This document shows positions 30,781 through 41,601 of a DNA stretch of 64,000 nucleotides, piece by piece. The position numbers and the translations under genes were made by a program. How positions within the stretch are numbered: the first letter of the stretch is position 1; each line of letters opens with the position of its first letter. Origin of the DNA: Marasmius tenuissimus (Eukaryota; Basidiomycota; Agaricomycetes; Agaricales; Marasmiaceae). The stretch is from the NCBI GenBank assembly GCA_029532415.1, contig JAQOTA010000047.1, positions 1,550,001 to 1,614,000 on the forward strand, given 5' to 3'. A model generated the notes under the pieces. That model saw only the letters and a program-made list of their open reading frames with translations, searched no databases and was not told the origin of the DNA.

Positions 30781-30984
30781 CTAGTGATGGTCCCCAGCAT
30801 CACTTCGATAGTCAGGGGGAGTCTCCGTCTGGCCGGATTGCCAAAGTCGTTGATACACTGCATGAACCATGTCAGGAAACGCAGGATCCACCTTCATGCC
30901 CCGACCCTCGGGCTGATCGTGCGCTGAGTGGCGAGTTATATCTGCAGACTGTGACCTGATAATGGATTGGCTAGCAAAACCCAC
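30781..30984 (-). pseudogene. Orphan cytoplasmic-tail fragment of the GH76-like family
   Basis: A 67-codon open stretch whose last half reads FPDMVHAVYQRLW, SGQTETPPDYRSDAGDHH and stop. This matches the C-terminal tail of the gene at 10948 (LVCVLYERLW, SENPPDYHSNSGE). No ectodomain or membrane helix lies upstream, so it is a detached exon copy or the last remnant of a third paralogue. A real exon of an unseen gene is possible but less likely. Confidence 0.55.
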
Positions 30985-31258
30985 TATGAATGTACATGAG
31001 GTTGAAATTTAACCAACTTTCGGGTGAAATTCACAACCAACCAATTTTTGCTTGATTTGGCTAGTTTGGTAGGATTAGGCTGAATTCCAAACTGCTCAAA
31101 ACAACCTAAAATTGACGGATTGTCAGTACCCTCGACAAGCCCAACACTAGGTCCCTCTTCCGTAGCTTGAATATTGTATTCAAGCTACTTCTCCACCATC
31201 ACTTATAGTAAGCCGTCGGCGCGCAAAATGACTACAAGTCAACTTCATCACGACCACC

Positions 31259-32328
31259 ATGTCCACTACTCTCAACGTCATCCATGTCATCCACCAGTCC
31301 GCAACGTGCGTTGATCTTGTCGTCGCTTCGAAGAATACGCCCATAACTCTCAATCCGAGTTCAACCTCGCCTCCATTTTTCCAACTCGCATTGGATAAGA
31401 GTCAGTTGGATGACAGGCCCATCGTGAGTTCTTTTTTAATACTTTCCTTTGCTTTTGGTTCGACTCTTTCAACAGACCATCCGGCTAACTTGCCTCGACC
31501 ACAACCGAGATATCTGCGAGAATAGCCTCCAACCATGCAACACACCGCTATCGCACTCCACATTCCTACCTTCAACACCCAAACCATCTTCAACTGTCCC
31601 GCACAATCTTCGAGCTCAGCCTGAAGACTCTGTAACAAAACCATCAACCCCGACTGAGCAATGGGCCCGCATATGTCGCACTGTAGCCAAGTCGCCTGCC
31701 ACCTCTGTCACTGAACCCGAGTCAGACGTACGTTCAACTACTTCAAGATGGATATATACTGATGGTCTTAACGTGCTTAATCAGGAGCTCGACAACATCA
31801 GCGAAGGACGCAATTCATCTCTCCTTCCTGGGCAAAAAAAGTCCCCTTTTCATGACACTGCAGCAGCACTCCTTAGCCAACGGTGAGATCCTTTGGACTG
31901 TGACTACGCGCCGTGTTCTGACTCTCACGCAGGGTAGACCCTGAGGCCCGCATTGAACAGTGGAGACATTCTCAGAGTTCGGATGATCTTGGGACGGAAT
32001 CTGAGACGGGGATGGGCTTGATGGCAAAAGCCTTTGACGGTATGTATTTTATTTCTTTCTCTCAATGGCGAAGACCTCGGACTGACTTTTTCAAGGTTGC
32101 ACACCCTCAAGCTCAAGGCCCATGAATATGAGGGATAACTTTGGCATCAGCCCCGTGTCATTCAAACGAAAGAAGGACATTGTTGGAGATACCTTTACTG
32201 GGATTGGGGAGGATATCAAAGTAAGCCACCGTTACTTTGTGGCCATTGTATACATGACTGAAGTATAACCCCTAATATTATAGTATCCAGATACTGTTGC
32301 CACGCCACAGAAGAGAAAAAAATGCTAG
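31259..32328 (+). CDS. Intact six-exon host gene of unknown function, 263 aa
   Basis: ATG at 31259 in the context CACCATG. Exons 31259-31423, 31476-31727, 31785-31882, 31933-32039, 32096-32220 and 32284-32328 join in frame, with introns GTGAGT...CAACAG, GTACGT...AATCAG, GTGAGA...ACGCAG, GTATGT...TTCAAG and GTAAGC...ATATAG, all about 50-63 nt. The protein opens with a compact, possibly beta-rich region (STTLNVIHVIHQSATCVDLV), then a Ser/Thr/Pro-rich middle (LPSTPKPSSTVPH) with many S/T-P sites, and ends in a basic KRKKC tail that may be a nuclear signal. I do not recognise the family. The clean exon structure among wrecked transposons argues that it is functional. Confidence 0.75.
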
Positions 32329-32386
32329 TTAGATTTCGGAAGACATTGTAGGGTAGATGTACAATGTTCTGTTGACCTGCTCAATA

Positions 32387-33058
32387 CTACTCGTCCTCAA
32401 CCATCTCTGCCTGAGCAAGAGCCCCACTTCGGTCTACCACTGCCCATTCATTCCTATCCTTCACTCGCCCCACCAAGCACTGCACATTCATCACGTCCAC
32501 AACATGCATCGGACCCTCTTCTTTGTTGAAGCGGGTGTCCAACCCCAAAATTTCTTCATCCGTAAGCTTGCAGTTATGAATCCCTGCCATGATTATTGTT
32601 ACATCAGCTGACAGGCCGAGTTCCGGGCATGGACTTGAAAATTTGATGACGTATACGTGCTGGAGCTGTCCATAGAGTGAGTGCAGCTTGTACTCGGGTG
32701 CACGGTTTCGACGATTTTCATATTTATCAACGATCATCGCGTACTTGTGGGCTGAAGGTCAGTAATAGTCGCATGATTTGTGTAAGAGAGTGGCTCGTAG
32801 GTTGCATCTCGTCAGTCTTCCCGGTCTCTCCCTTGGGAATGGGCTCTCATTGTATCGCCCGCATCTGAGTCAATACACTGAATTGCACTCCACTCTTCAA
32901 CCACTGCATCCTTGAGATACCGCTTCACGACCCCAACCAATTTCTCAAAACGGGTGGCCAATGCCCCCACTAATGGTACAAGTTGGTTATCGGGTGGCCG
33001 ATCTCTGATGTGGGGTGGAAGGAGGCGACACGTTGGATCTGGGAATTCAACAGTTATT
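32387..33058 (-). pseudogene. C-terminal part of a Plavaka (CACTA-like) transposase
   Basis: Minus-strand segments TVEFPDPTCRLLPPH, ATRFEKLVGVVKRYLKDAVVEEW, AIQCIDSDAGDTMRA (32812-33058) and VDKYENRRNRAPEYKLHSLYGQ, VIKFSSPCPELGL, VVDVMNVQCLVGRV, WAVVDRSGALA (32387-32737) correspond in order to the C-terminal domain that follows the catalytic part in Plavaka-type proteins of agarics. Copia-4 separates it from the rest, which resumes at 35202. No TIR could be located downstream of 32387, where the intact host gene ends only 59 bp away. Confidence 0.65.
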
Positions 33059-33379
33059 TGATGAGCCGGCATGACGCCTAGCGCAGAGGACTACAACATG
33101 GCTACACTACTACTTACCAGAGAGGAGTTTAGAGAGTTAGAGGCGAGACGTAGAAGCTCAAGCCCACTGTTGATTCAGGTAGAGAACTATGAGCTTATAT
33201 ACATGAAGATACAATAGAGTTACCATATAAGGATGTCAATAGAAATTGTAAATATGAGCATAATGAACAATGAAGAATAGAACAATAGCGAATGCATTGT
33301 CCTGCATAATACACTGACGGGAAGTATGAACCGGGACTTCGGATATACCGGGATCTAATTATAGTTCACGGATTCAACA
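33059..33379 (-). repeat. Copia-4 3' LTR (subfamily B, 321 bp)
   Basis: Reads TGTTGAATCCGTGAACTATA on the minus strand and ends GGCTCATCA. It is preceded by the purine tract GCAAGGGGGTG. Its centre matches the Copia-3 LTR, not the Copia-1 LTR. Confidence 0.93.
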
Positions 33380-35201
33380 CACCCCCTTGCTAAGTGCAGC
33401 TGAAAAGCGCATCTGAGCGAATCAAGTGGATGAATAGAATTCAAGTCCAAGGTGATCTCTGAATCGTAAGAACTTCTCGTGTCCGAGATTCTTCGTAAAC
33501 ATGTCTGTGGGATTATAGACTCTTTCAATGAAGAACAGCTCGACTTTGCCATCTTCAACACACGATCGAATATAATGATATCGAATATCGATGTGCTTGG
33601 TTCGGCGTTCTTGAACTGGATTAGATGCAATGAAGATAGAGCCTTGATTATCACTGCAGATTGGAATAGGACCTAAGTCAATTCCAAGTTCAGAGAGTAG
33701 CGATCTTATTCAGGAAGCTTGATGACTGCAATCCGACAGTGCCATATACTCAGCCTCAGTGGAAGAAAGAGCTACAGTCTTCTGGGCATGTAATTGCCAC
33801 GAGAAGATGCCGCCTGCTAACTTGAAGAAGTAGCCAGTGATCGAACGGCGTTTGATGGGATCGGCAGCCCAATCCGAGTCTGTGAACACAAGGAGACCTC
33901 CATCAGAGTCACCATGGTAGACAAGTGAGTAATCTGATGTGCCAGCGAGATAGCGGCAGATATACAGAGCTTTATCGAGGTGTTCCTTTGTTGGATTAAA
34001 AGAGAACTGGGAAAGCTTCGTAACTGCATAGGCAATATCAGGACGTGTGCCCAGCATAATGTACAGAAGCGACCCAATCACAGACTGGAACTTGGAGCGA
34101 ATGGCAGGATTGACTGGATCATTGTTGGGAGTTGGCACATAGCCAGCAGGTAAGGGCGTAGGAGCACCTTTTGCATTTTGCATCCCAAAACATTCAAGGA
34201 CTTTCTTCAGATAATCCTTCTGGTCAATCATGATCTTATTGCCTTTGCAACAAATGCTCATGCGGAGAAACTCGCTAGCATCGCTCATATCGCGGCATTC
34301 CCATCGAGCCATGAACTCAGCTTTCTTCTTGTCAACAAAAGCTTTGTTAGGACCCATGAAGAGTGCATCGTCAACGTATATGATCGCATACACAACTTCA
34401 CCACTCCTTGGATCTTTGCAGATGAAGAGTCCAGCATCAGAAGTTAGGCATTTGAAGCCCAATACTTCCATGGACGAGCTGAGGGTTCGCCACCACTCGA
34501 GGGCAGCTTGCTTCAGTCCATATAATGCACGACACAGGTGTAGTACCTTGCGTTCTTGGCCCTTGACTTTGAAGCCTTCAGGTTGTTCCATGTAAATCTC
34601 CTCAACAAGATCGCCATAAAGGAAAGCGTTCTTAACATCAACAGAGGTGATGTACCAGTTCTTGAGAGCTGCAAGAGCAAGCATCATACGAACAGTCTCA
34701 TAATGAACAACTGGTGAGAAGATCTCATCAAAGTCGACACCTTCGACTTGAGAGAAACCCTTGGCAACAAGTCTAGCTTTCTTGCGACCATTCGACTCAA
34801 CGTCGAATACCCATCTATTTCTGATGGCTTTGCGACCTTTAGGCAAGTCACAGAGTTCGAAGACCTTGTGCTTACGAAGTGCCTCAAGTTCTTTGTGGCA
34901 AGTGTTCTTCCATTCCTTCTGTTGCTTAACAGGCAACTTTAGAATATCGCGGAGTGTCCACTCTCTGATGTCAGAGAAATCTGGAGTATCGGACGTTGGA
35001 AGCAAATTGTGAACTGGAACGGCATTGTTCAACAGGTAAATCACGAATCCTACTCCCCCTTCTTGGGTCAGTCACTTGACTACGCTTTCTTCCTCATGCG
35101 ACTCAGTGCTTCTACTGGGTTCTGGAGCAGGCAGAGGTGGAAGTGGACCAGGAATCCCCTTTTTACCACCTTTGCCTTTCCTAGATCGCGAAGGGCTAGG
35201 G
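33380..35201 (-). pseudogene. Copia-4 reverse transcriptase-RNase H remnant
   Basis: A 444-codon frame (35044-33710) covers the RT fingers (ALRKHKVFELCDLPKGRKAI), the palm with YVDD, the RT connection and the RNase H core (DSDWAADPIKRRSITGYFF, SSTEAEYMAL). It stops at a TGA replacing Trp right after CSHQAS. Downstream codons for KHIDIRYHYIRS and DMFTKNL are present past the stop. The same Trp-to-TGA change occurs in Copia-3. A one-base loss at the 5' end of the Pro-rich linker also breaks the frame. Confidence 0.88.
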
Positions 35202-37800
35202 CAGATGTACGGGCAGTGCAAAGACTAAGAACCTGAACCTTGTTTTAGAGTACTCCAATCTGGCTAAGTTGAGAATGCTCAACAATATGTCGATCCAGTG
35301 ATGCCCAAGGGAAGCGACGACTCCGGATTGCTGGAGGCAGGGTACCACAGAAGTGTTCAACTGGAAAGGCCCAGTAACACCACACCGGACCACAATCTTG
35401 AATGCTTTGGGCAATATGAAGTAGAGCATGTACTGTAACTGGACAGGTTGGCAGACAGCTCGGGTTGTGTTGATAATAGTCTTGAAAAATGAATACCATT
35501 AGCGACAGTGATGAGATAGCCAGAGGTCACTTACTTCTCATATGTTTGCACTCAATCAATAAAACTGTCCTCCAGCTGGTCAATCTCGTTGTCTGACAAC
35601 TCAAACTGGAGGCAGGTGTTCAATAAGCTGACCAATTGAACAAAGTGATCATAATATTTCTGTGATTTGAAATGACGGTGGAGTAGGACTGGGCCCAAAT
35701 AAAGCGTCCAAAACAACCACATCTCTGCGGAGAGTGTTACCCCGTCTTGGGTGAAATCGGGAACTTTGGCACTGTATGCTGATGGAATATTTGATCCTGA
35801 CGCAGCAGTGGCAGCACCGATTGCAGCCCATACTGTCTTTGCAATTACATAGGAACCCGTGCCTTCGTCAAGGCCTTTGAAGTTGCCAGTCCAAAGTAAA
35901 ATGAGATTTTTGATCAGATTCTCCCAGATTAGATGCATGAAGTCGTGTGGGAAGGACCTGGGGAAAAGTAGGGATGCAATATGCATGAGATTTGGGAGAC
36001 CCTTGATTCCATACTGGCGTGAAAGATTCTCTGCAGCTGTGTTGGTGCGGGCAGACTTGACTTTGATTGCATGCATTTGGAACTCCTTATGAGTATGCAT
36101 AGGTAGATGCTGTGGATCATACACTTTGATCTGCGAGGGATCATTCCAAACAGAGGGGTGACACAAGCGATCCAGGGGAACATAATGTGTGATTGCACTT
36201 GAGTCTGGCACCCGAAGCCCCGTGATGTTGCACAAGGGACAGGGGGAGAACCCATTGTGACCTTTCATTCGCATAATCATGGCAATGGCGGGTATGTCGC
36301 CAAAGCCCAAAATTGATTAAGTGTGTAAGGGAAACCTCAACCTTGATAGGATATTGAAGGCAACCACTTCTCCTTGTGTGAGCTTCCCAGCCTCTCGCAC
36401 GGATGACCACATGAAACTACACATGTCCTTTGGTTTGCTCGGACCCAGGATGACTCCAAGGACAAGGATATACTTGAGGAGGAATTGGATGTTGGGGGGG
36501 AGGTTGTAGTTGAAAAGGAGAATAGGCCAACATGTTTTGTTGCGACGTTCAAATGGGCCAACTCTGTTGGTAGCGAGGCCCAATGCAACATCGCAACCAT
36601 CCTTGAAATACTTGTGATTGTATTGCTGATCGCAAAACAAGACTTTGGTCTTGCAGAGCTTCCGGTAGAGTCTTCTGGAAAAGACATCCTTGTTCGTGCC
36701 ATGTCTATACTGAAATTCTCGACAATAAGTCATCTTTTTGGCCATGGTATGATGTGCAGCAAGCACAATGAGCCGGGGAATAATGGGGATGTAGGTGAAT
36801 CGCTTTCGTGGTCGCCCAGCAGGGCTCAACTGGGGCTCCTTACAAAATGAGCACTGGGTGTCCTTTACATAAACTCCGACATAGAGCTGACAGGAGTTGA
36901 TACAACAGTTTTAGATCTTGGGTTTGATCTCGGCAAGCTCAGCAACCCGGCACAAGATCTCTCTTAGCTTTCGGTGTGGAGGGTCTTGGGGGAATGCGTA
37001 AGGTGTCATATTAGAGCCTTTATTGGTGATATGCGAACATATTTTGAATGCGAATGCCAGACATATGCAGAGGTCATGATCTGAAAGGCGTTTGTCTGTC
37101 AAAAGTTCACTTAAGTCTGAGAAGATAATGAAAGTCGTAGCCATAATACACACCCAGGCTTGCCACCCAAAGGTCAAATTCCTCCCGAGCTAAGCCTGTA
37201 TGGGTAGCCCATTCTGGCCAATCTTTCCCCAATCAACATTTGCAAATAGGTTGATAAGCTCGTCTTCATCATCATCTGTGTCCTCGATATTGCTACCGTC
37301 TGTTTCATCCTCTAAAAACACGCCAGATGATGTCCACAGGACACTGTGGAGGGCGGTGTGATCTTGTGTCATAAGGTCATTATAGTCAAAAGCATTGAAG
37401 CTGACAGCTTCAGTTGTAGGTGCTATAGGGGGATCTCTTGGGCTTGCTGAATGGGCAAGACCATCCAGGCTATCATCTTCATAGAACTGAAATTACTCGT
37501 TGCTGAGTGCAGCGTCGTACTGAGGTGAAAATCAACCTACCTGCACATCCAACTCGGGCTGTTCACCAAAAGAAACAAGTATCCCAGAGTCTTCAGAGCC
37601 GGTAGTCTCGCTTTCTGCATCTGTATCTGTCTCAGCAGCATTGGAACTCTCTAATACTGAGTAAGGTGCTTGTCTCCAGGACCGTTTGAATAGGGCGCCG
37701 TTGCATCAAGTTGGCGGTGGCATAGCTCAACTGGCCTAGGCACATTCTTCCCGCAGTGGTTGCAAAAGGCTTTATTGTGGTTCAGAATATGAAAGATATG
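35202..37800 (-). pseudogene. Plavaka (CACTA-like) transposase, N-terminal and catalytic parts
   Basis: Segments in order from the 5' side: a small zinc-binding start (AFCNHCGKNVPRPVELCHRQ, about 37690-37780); an acidic linker (37190-37700); a DNA-binding/helical part (36911-37177); then GRPRKRFTYIPIIPRLIVLA, DVALGLATNRVGPF and WPILLFNYNLPP (36317-36829). The core carries IPAIAMIMRMKGHNGFSPCP with LCNITG, FPHDFMHLIWENL and WTGNFKGLDEG (35552-36310). YYQHNPSCLPTCPVTVHALL and CGTLPPAIRSRRFPWASLDR follow at 35250-35499. These blocks are hallmarks of Plavaka/Tnp2-like proteins. Short introns appear between blocks; a TAA lies at the LSQIGVL end. Copia-4 interrupts it at 35201/33058. Probably inactive. 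Confidence 0.78.
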
Positions 37801-37957
37801 TATGGGGAGAGTAAGGGAGTGCAAGCCTTTATTGAATCAAGCAGAACAAAGCAAAGGGTTTGGGTTTAGTCATGGGACCAGCAGATGGACGAAAAATTTG
37901 ACTCCAAACATGCAAGTCCTGTCTGGAACCATCCATCATCTTGTCTCACCCATACAA

Positions 37958-39763
37958 ATGACTTCTGAACCCTTCAACAATAGCACAGTCCAACACAACA
38001 GAGACAGTAATGGGGCAGGAACCAAAACAAGGGCCTCTAACTGTAAAAGAAAATCGACAGATGCTGGCAATGAAGAGACGACCAACAAAACATCAAAGAA
38101 AAAGAAGAGTAAAAAGGACGAGATAATGGCAGAGATGGATAAGGAAAATGCAAGTCTGAGAGCACAACTAGCAGCATTACAGGGTCAGCTCCAAGTAACA
38201 AACAATTTTTGGAAGGGTCCTCACTGATATTTTTTTTGGACCACAGCCGCCGCTGCAGAGCAAGACTGTCAAACACCCAGTCCTGATTTAGATACTACCA
38301 GTACTCCTCAGTCCCAACCAGGAACAGGAATGGCTTTGCCAGGTGCTAGAAACATCCCTTTTCCATTCAATTTCGAAGGGAACTAACCTGTTTTGTATCC
38401 CGAAGCCCATGGGAATTGTCATGGTAAGTGATCCACTGTACCCACAGAACCATTCACTTACACATCAGTAAGACAACAACAACAATGAAAACAATGAGGA
38501 TGAAGATGAGACCCCACTCAACAGGAACAATGAGCCTTGTGAGTCCTGCACGATTTGTGTTGTAGATGAAAGAGGGCAAAGGTGCCAACATACCTGCTCG
38601 TCAACCAACATGCAGAAACCAGGCATCTTCAAGCCCTAGGCCCCATAAGTGTTGATCCACAACAATGTATCTCTGACTTACCTCATTACTTCAGGCGCTC
38701 CTGAACCTACAACTCCAGGAACAAATGCACCAGAAAACGCTGATGCTATATGGAGCAATGGAAATATTCAAGCTCCCGCCCAGGGCTCTGACCGCAAGCC
38801 ACGTCCAAAGGGCTCAAAATGGTCAATCTCTGTCGAGATGGACCTCACTGGCTCAACAGCGAAACATCTGAAATATAATACATTCACGGTGAGCAGTAAC
38901 AGCCCAATTTTAAGAGAGATACTTACTGTTACGAATCCACCTATTGTTTTCCCTTCCCTTGGTCCCCGGGTACTTTTTCCACATGTTTTTCTCTTTATTT
39001 CCCATGGTTCCATGTTCTCACCATCGCATTCTGGCCCCCATATTATTACCTGGTACTACCTGGTGTTCCACATTGCTTCCAGATATTTTCCCAGCATACC
39101 ATATGGTTTCCATCATGACAATGTTTCCACATGTATCCCTTGATTCTTATCACTTGTTCTTTCATTTTTCCCCTTTTACCTTTGTTCCCATGATATCTCT
39201 ACAGCTTGGCTCTGTCATATATAATCATGGACACTTCTAGATAGTTCTCCAGTCTGACAACTTCGTCTCATAGTGCCTGTATCCAGCATGTACTATCTTA
39301 CACTTGCCCTACTCAATTCTATCTTCTCTCCTTCACACTCTTAACCCTGTTGGTGGCCTGAGGGGCTTTCCTAGTCACTGGCCTCGTTCTTGACACTCAC
39401 TATCAACATTGCAAAGTGCAACGTACGGGACCTTTCTCTGCAAGGTAACCTTCCTTGGCACGTTGAATGGAGTGATGTGCCGAGTGGTCAGCTGGAAAGA
39501 GTCTGTGAAGTGGTGAGTACTAACAATACTTGGCAAACAATGCAGCTAAACAATGCAATGCCCTGGGCTCCCACAAGAAGTGAGCTACACATGTTTACGA
39601 GGCAAAAAAAGCGAAAAAGGCAGCACGGAAACAGAAAAAGCGCGATGCGCATGGTGACAAGGACCAGCAGGAATTTGTGCAGGGCTTGTCAAGGGATGGA
39701 GGTCATGACCTGGAGAATGACAATAGAGAGGAGGACGAACACAACAAAGAAGATGATGTGTAA
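37958..39763 (+). pseudogene. Coiled-coil gene divergent from the Plavaka transposase, apparently decayed
   Basis: From an ATG at 37958: a Lys-rich region (SKKKKSKKDEIMAEMDKENA) and a leucine-zipper-like coil (SLRAQLAALQGQLQ). After an intron come a Pro/Thr-rich linker and then a conserved-looking block, PRPKGSKWSISVEMDLTGS (about 38800-38870). The partner block CNVRDLSLQGNLPWHVEWSD lies at 39417 onward, more than 500 bp away, so an oversized intron or insertion separates them. The gene ends with a basic stretch (KKAKKAARKQKKRD) and an acidic tail, TAA at 39761. Blocks of this kind recur in agaricomycete genomes, often near Plavaka-type genes. An in-frame stop in the second exon suggests decay. 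It may be an accessory gene of the element. Confidence 0.45.
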
Positions 39764-41046
39764 GGCGCAGATGGTGGAGGTAGACGAGTAACCACAGTAA
39801 GCCTCATGACATTGATTCTAGCTCGCATGCACTGGCAGCTGATCCTCATGGCATTACATACAGTGGTCAGCGCCCTTCAGCGCCTCACTCAGAGGTGTCA
39901 TCAATGTCAACATTCAGCAGCCAAAGCTGGGGGTCCTTGGACGCCAATATACTCCTCCTGTGTCTTGCACACTTCTTACACAGTCATCTAGAATAGCAGA
40001 GAACCATTCTCATTGTAGTATATAGCCTTTTAATCATCAAACACCCCTCTCATTTCAGCCTGTGTTCGCCTACAAAAGAACCTACAAATTGTGAAGCAAA
40101 TGGACAGTTTTCTACTAGACAGGCTAGTAAAACATACCCTGAAAAACAACCTACTTTTGTGTGACTATGAGCCATTTTGCTCTCTCGACGGCTCATCCAA
40201 ATTATAGGTTGAAGTGGTACATTTTAGGTGGCAATTCAATCTGGCTCGGGATAGCCGTTATTTCAACCTGCGTAGATTGAAGTTCAGTATCCATCAGGTG
40301 CTTTGCTGATGTCGCTGTCACAAATGGCCTCTGTGAAGAAACCTCTCAAGCCACCTGAACTCACTCAGAGATAAGACTAGTTGATAGAACAATAAAAGAG
40401 TACATTGAGCAGCCAAAAGCTCAACCCAGCACAAGTGCTACAAGCGGTGGGGAGACAAAGTGGACAAGCTGGGAAACTACCTACAGAGACCATGAGTATA
40501 TATGAGAATATGCATCACAAGGAATGAATGAAATGATGAGAACTGTCAAAAGTATCTATGAGAGAAAAGCGGTGTAGCGCCTGCTATTAAAAAGCAGCTT
40601 CGGAGCCTTGTTTTGTGCGATTTTAGCATAAAACAAATAAGAAATGACTAGGTAATACGAGTACTAGAGCGAGTCCCGAGCAGCTAGTAAAAGGCTCAGA
40701 TCCTAGCATAAGGAGAGAATAGCACCTCGGAGGTGTCTCTCCTTATCTCTGAAAACTGTAGGAGTTGTATAACTGAAGAAAGTATCACTTCGGAGGCACG
40801 ACTAGGACCTGTAGTCATATCAAGGGAATATCTCCAGTGGCTTGGAGGCATCGTACTAAGGATTAGAATAACAGAACCAGACTTGACGAAGACCCGTACT
40901 AGTAGGGATAGACAGAGAAGGTCACCGCGGAAGCATGGATGGTTGGAAGGCGAGACTAAGTCAAGCCTCAGAAGCTTGGTATAAGGTCAAGGCCTCACTT
41001 TGGGGGCATGATTGATTCAAGTATACTAAGTATACTACCGGTTACG
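39764..41046. other. No gene; possible LTR-like stretch at about 40570-41020
   Basis: The stretch downstream of the minus-strand ORF at 41047-41601 starts ATGCCCCCAAAGTGAGGCC on the minus strand and has repeated (C)TTCGGAGG motifs and a near-palindrome of AGTATACT units at 41018-41035. It resembles the LTRs of some basidiomycete elements, but no matching second copy or target duplication is present. The rest shows nothing recognisable. Confidence 0.3.
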
Positions 41047-41601
41047 CTAGTCATCCATATTGGCTAGAGCTACCTCATCCCAACCAAAGTAATTATCTAC
41101 GTCGGAATCTTCAGGATAATAAGAATCAATGAAGGTTTCATGATCTAGATAATCGGTATAGAATGGATCGCAGAAAATAGGATTATAGAAGGAAAAGGAT
41201 TAAGAGAGCCAACGACCCATGAGAGGGGAGTACTTGAAGAACGAGAGCTTGGTATAGTCAAGCTTCGGAGGTGCTGGGCACTCAGCACAACTGACGACGG
41301 CGTCGATCCAAGCGTTGACGGCTCCAGGAGTACAAGCGGTTTTGAAGTCGAGGAAACCAACTCGAGCAATGGACTCAGCGACCATGTCAATGACAGACCT
41401 GGCGTCGTGAGGAATGAAGTGGTCAAAGGTGTCCTCGCAGAGATAGATTTCGTCCTGGATCATGTTGTAACGAATCACGTAGCCCCAGTAGACGGATCTG
41501 TGGCGACTGAGGAAGAACTGCTGGAAGATGATTCCGAGGATAGCCTCTTGTTCTGCGTTGAGTGGAATGGGTAGGATGATGCGGCGCTCCTTGATCTTCA
41601 C
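41047..41601 (-). pseudogene. Unrecognised ORF with one internal nonsense codon
   Basis: One frame runs from a GTG at 41601 (KIKERRIILPIPLNAEQEAI) through a globular-looking region (VYWGYVIRYNMIQDEIYL, DTFDHFIPHDARSVIDMV, AVNAWIDAVVSCAECPAPP) to a TAA at 41202-41200. It then stays open for 49 more codons with sensible acidic, Tyr/Asp-rich sequence (FYTDYLDHETFIDSYYPEDS) to TAG at 41049-41047. The coherent continuation suggests the TAA is a recent mutation. Size and acidic tail would fit a gag-like or accessory protein of a retroelement, but I cannot name the family. Confidence 0.45.

Larger units (their letters stand above)
33059..35201 (-). mobile_element. Copia-4: 5'-truncated Copia copy inside Plavaka
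   Basis: It holds one 3' LTR (33059-33379) and the RT-RNase H half of pol, closely related to Copia-3. Similarity to Copia stops abruptly at about 35201, in the Pro-rich linker before RT, and Plavaka sequence begins. The gag, protease, integrase and 5' LTR are absent, so a deletion removed them with any matching target duplication. The base 5 flank on the LTR side is TTATT. Confidence 0.9.

Noticed and set aside
40570..41020. Possible LTR next to the orphan ORF
   Set aside because: LTR-like start and position, but no second copy, no purine tract and no target duplication in the window; not annotated as an LTR.
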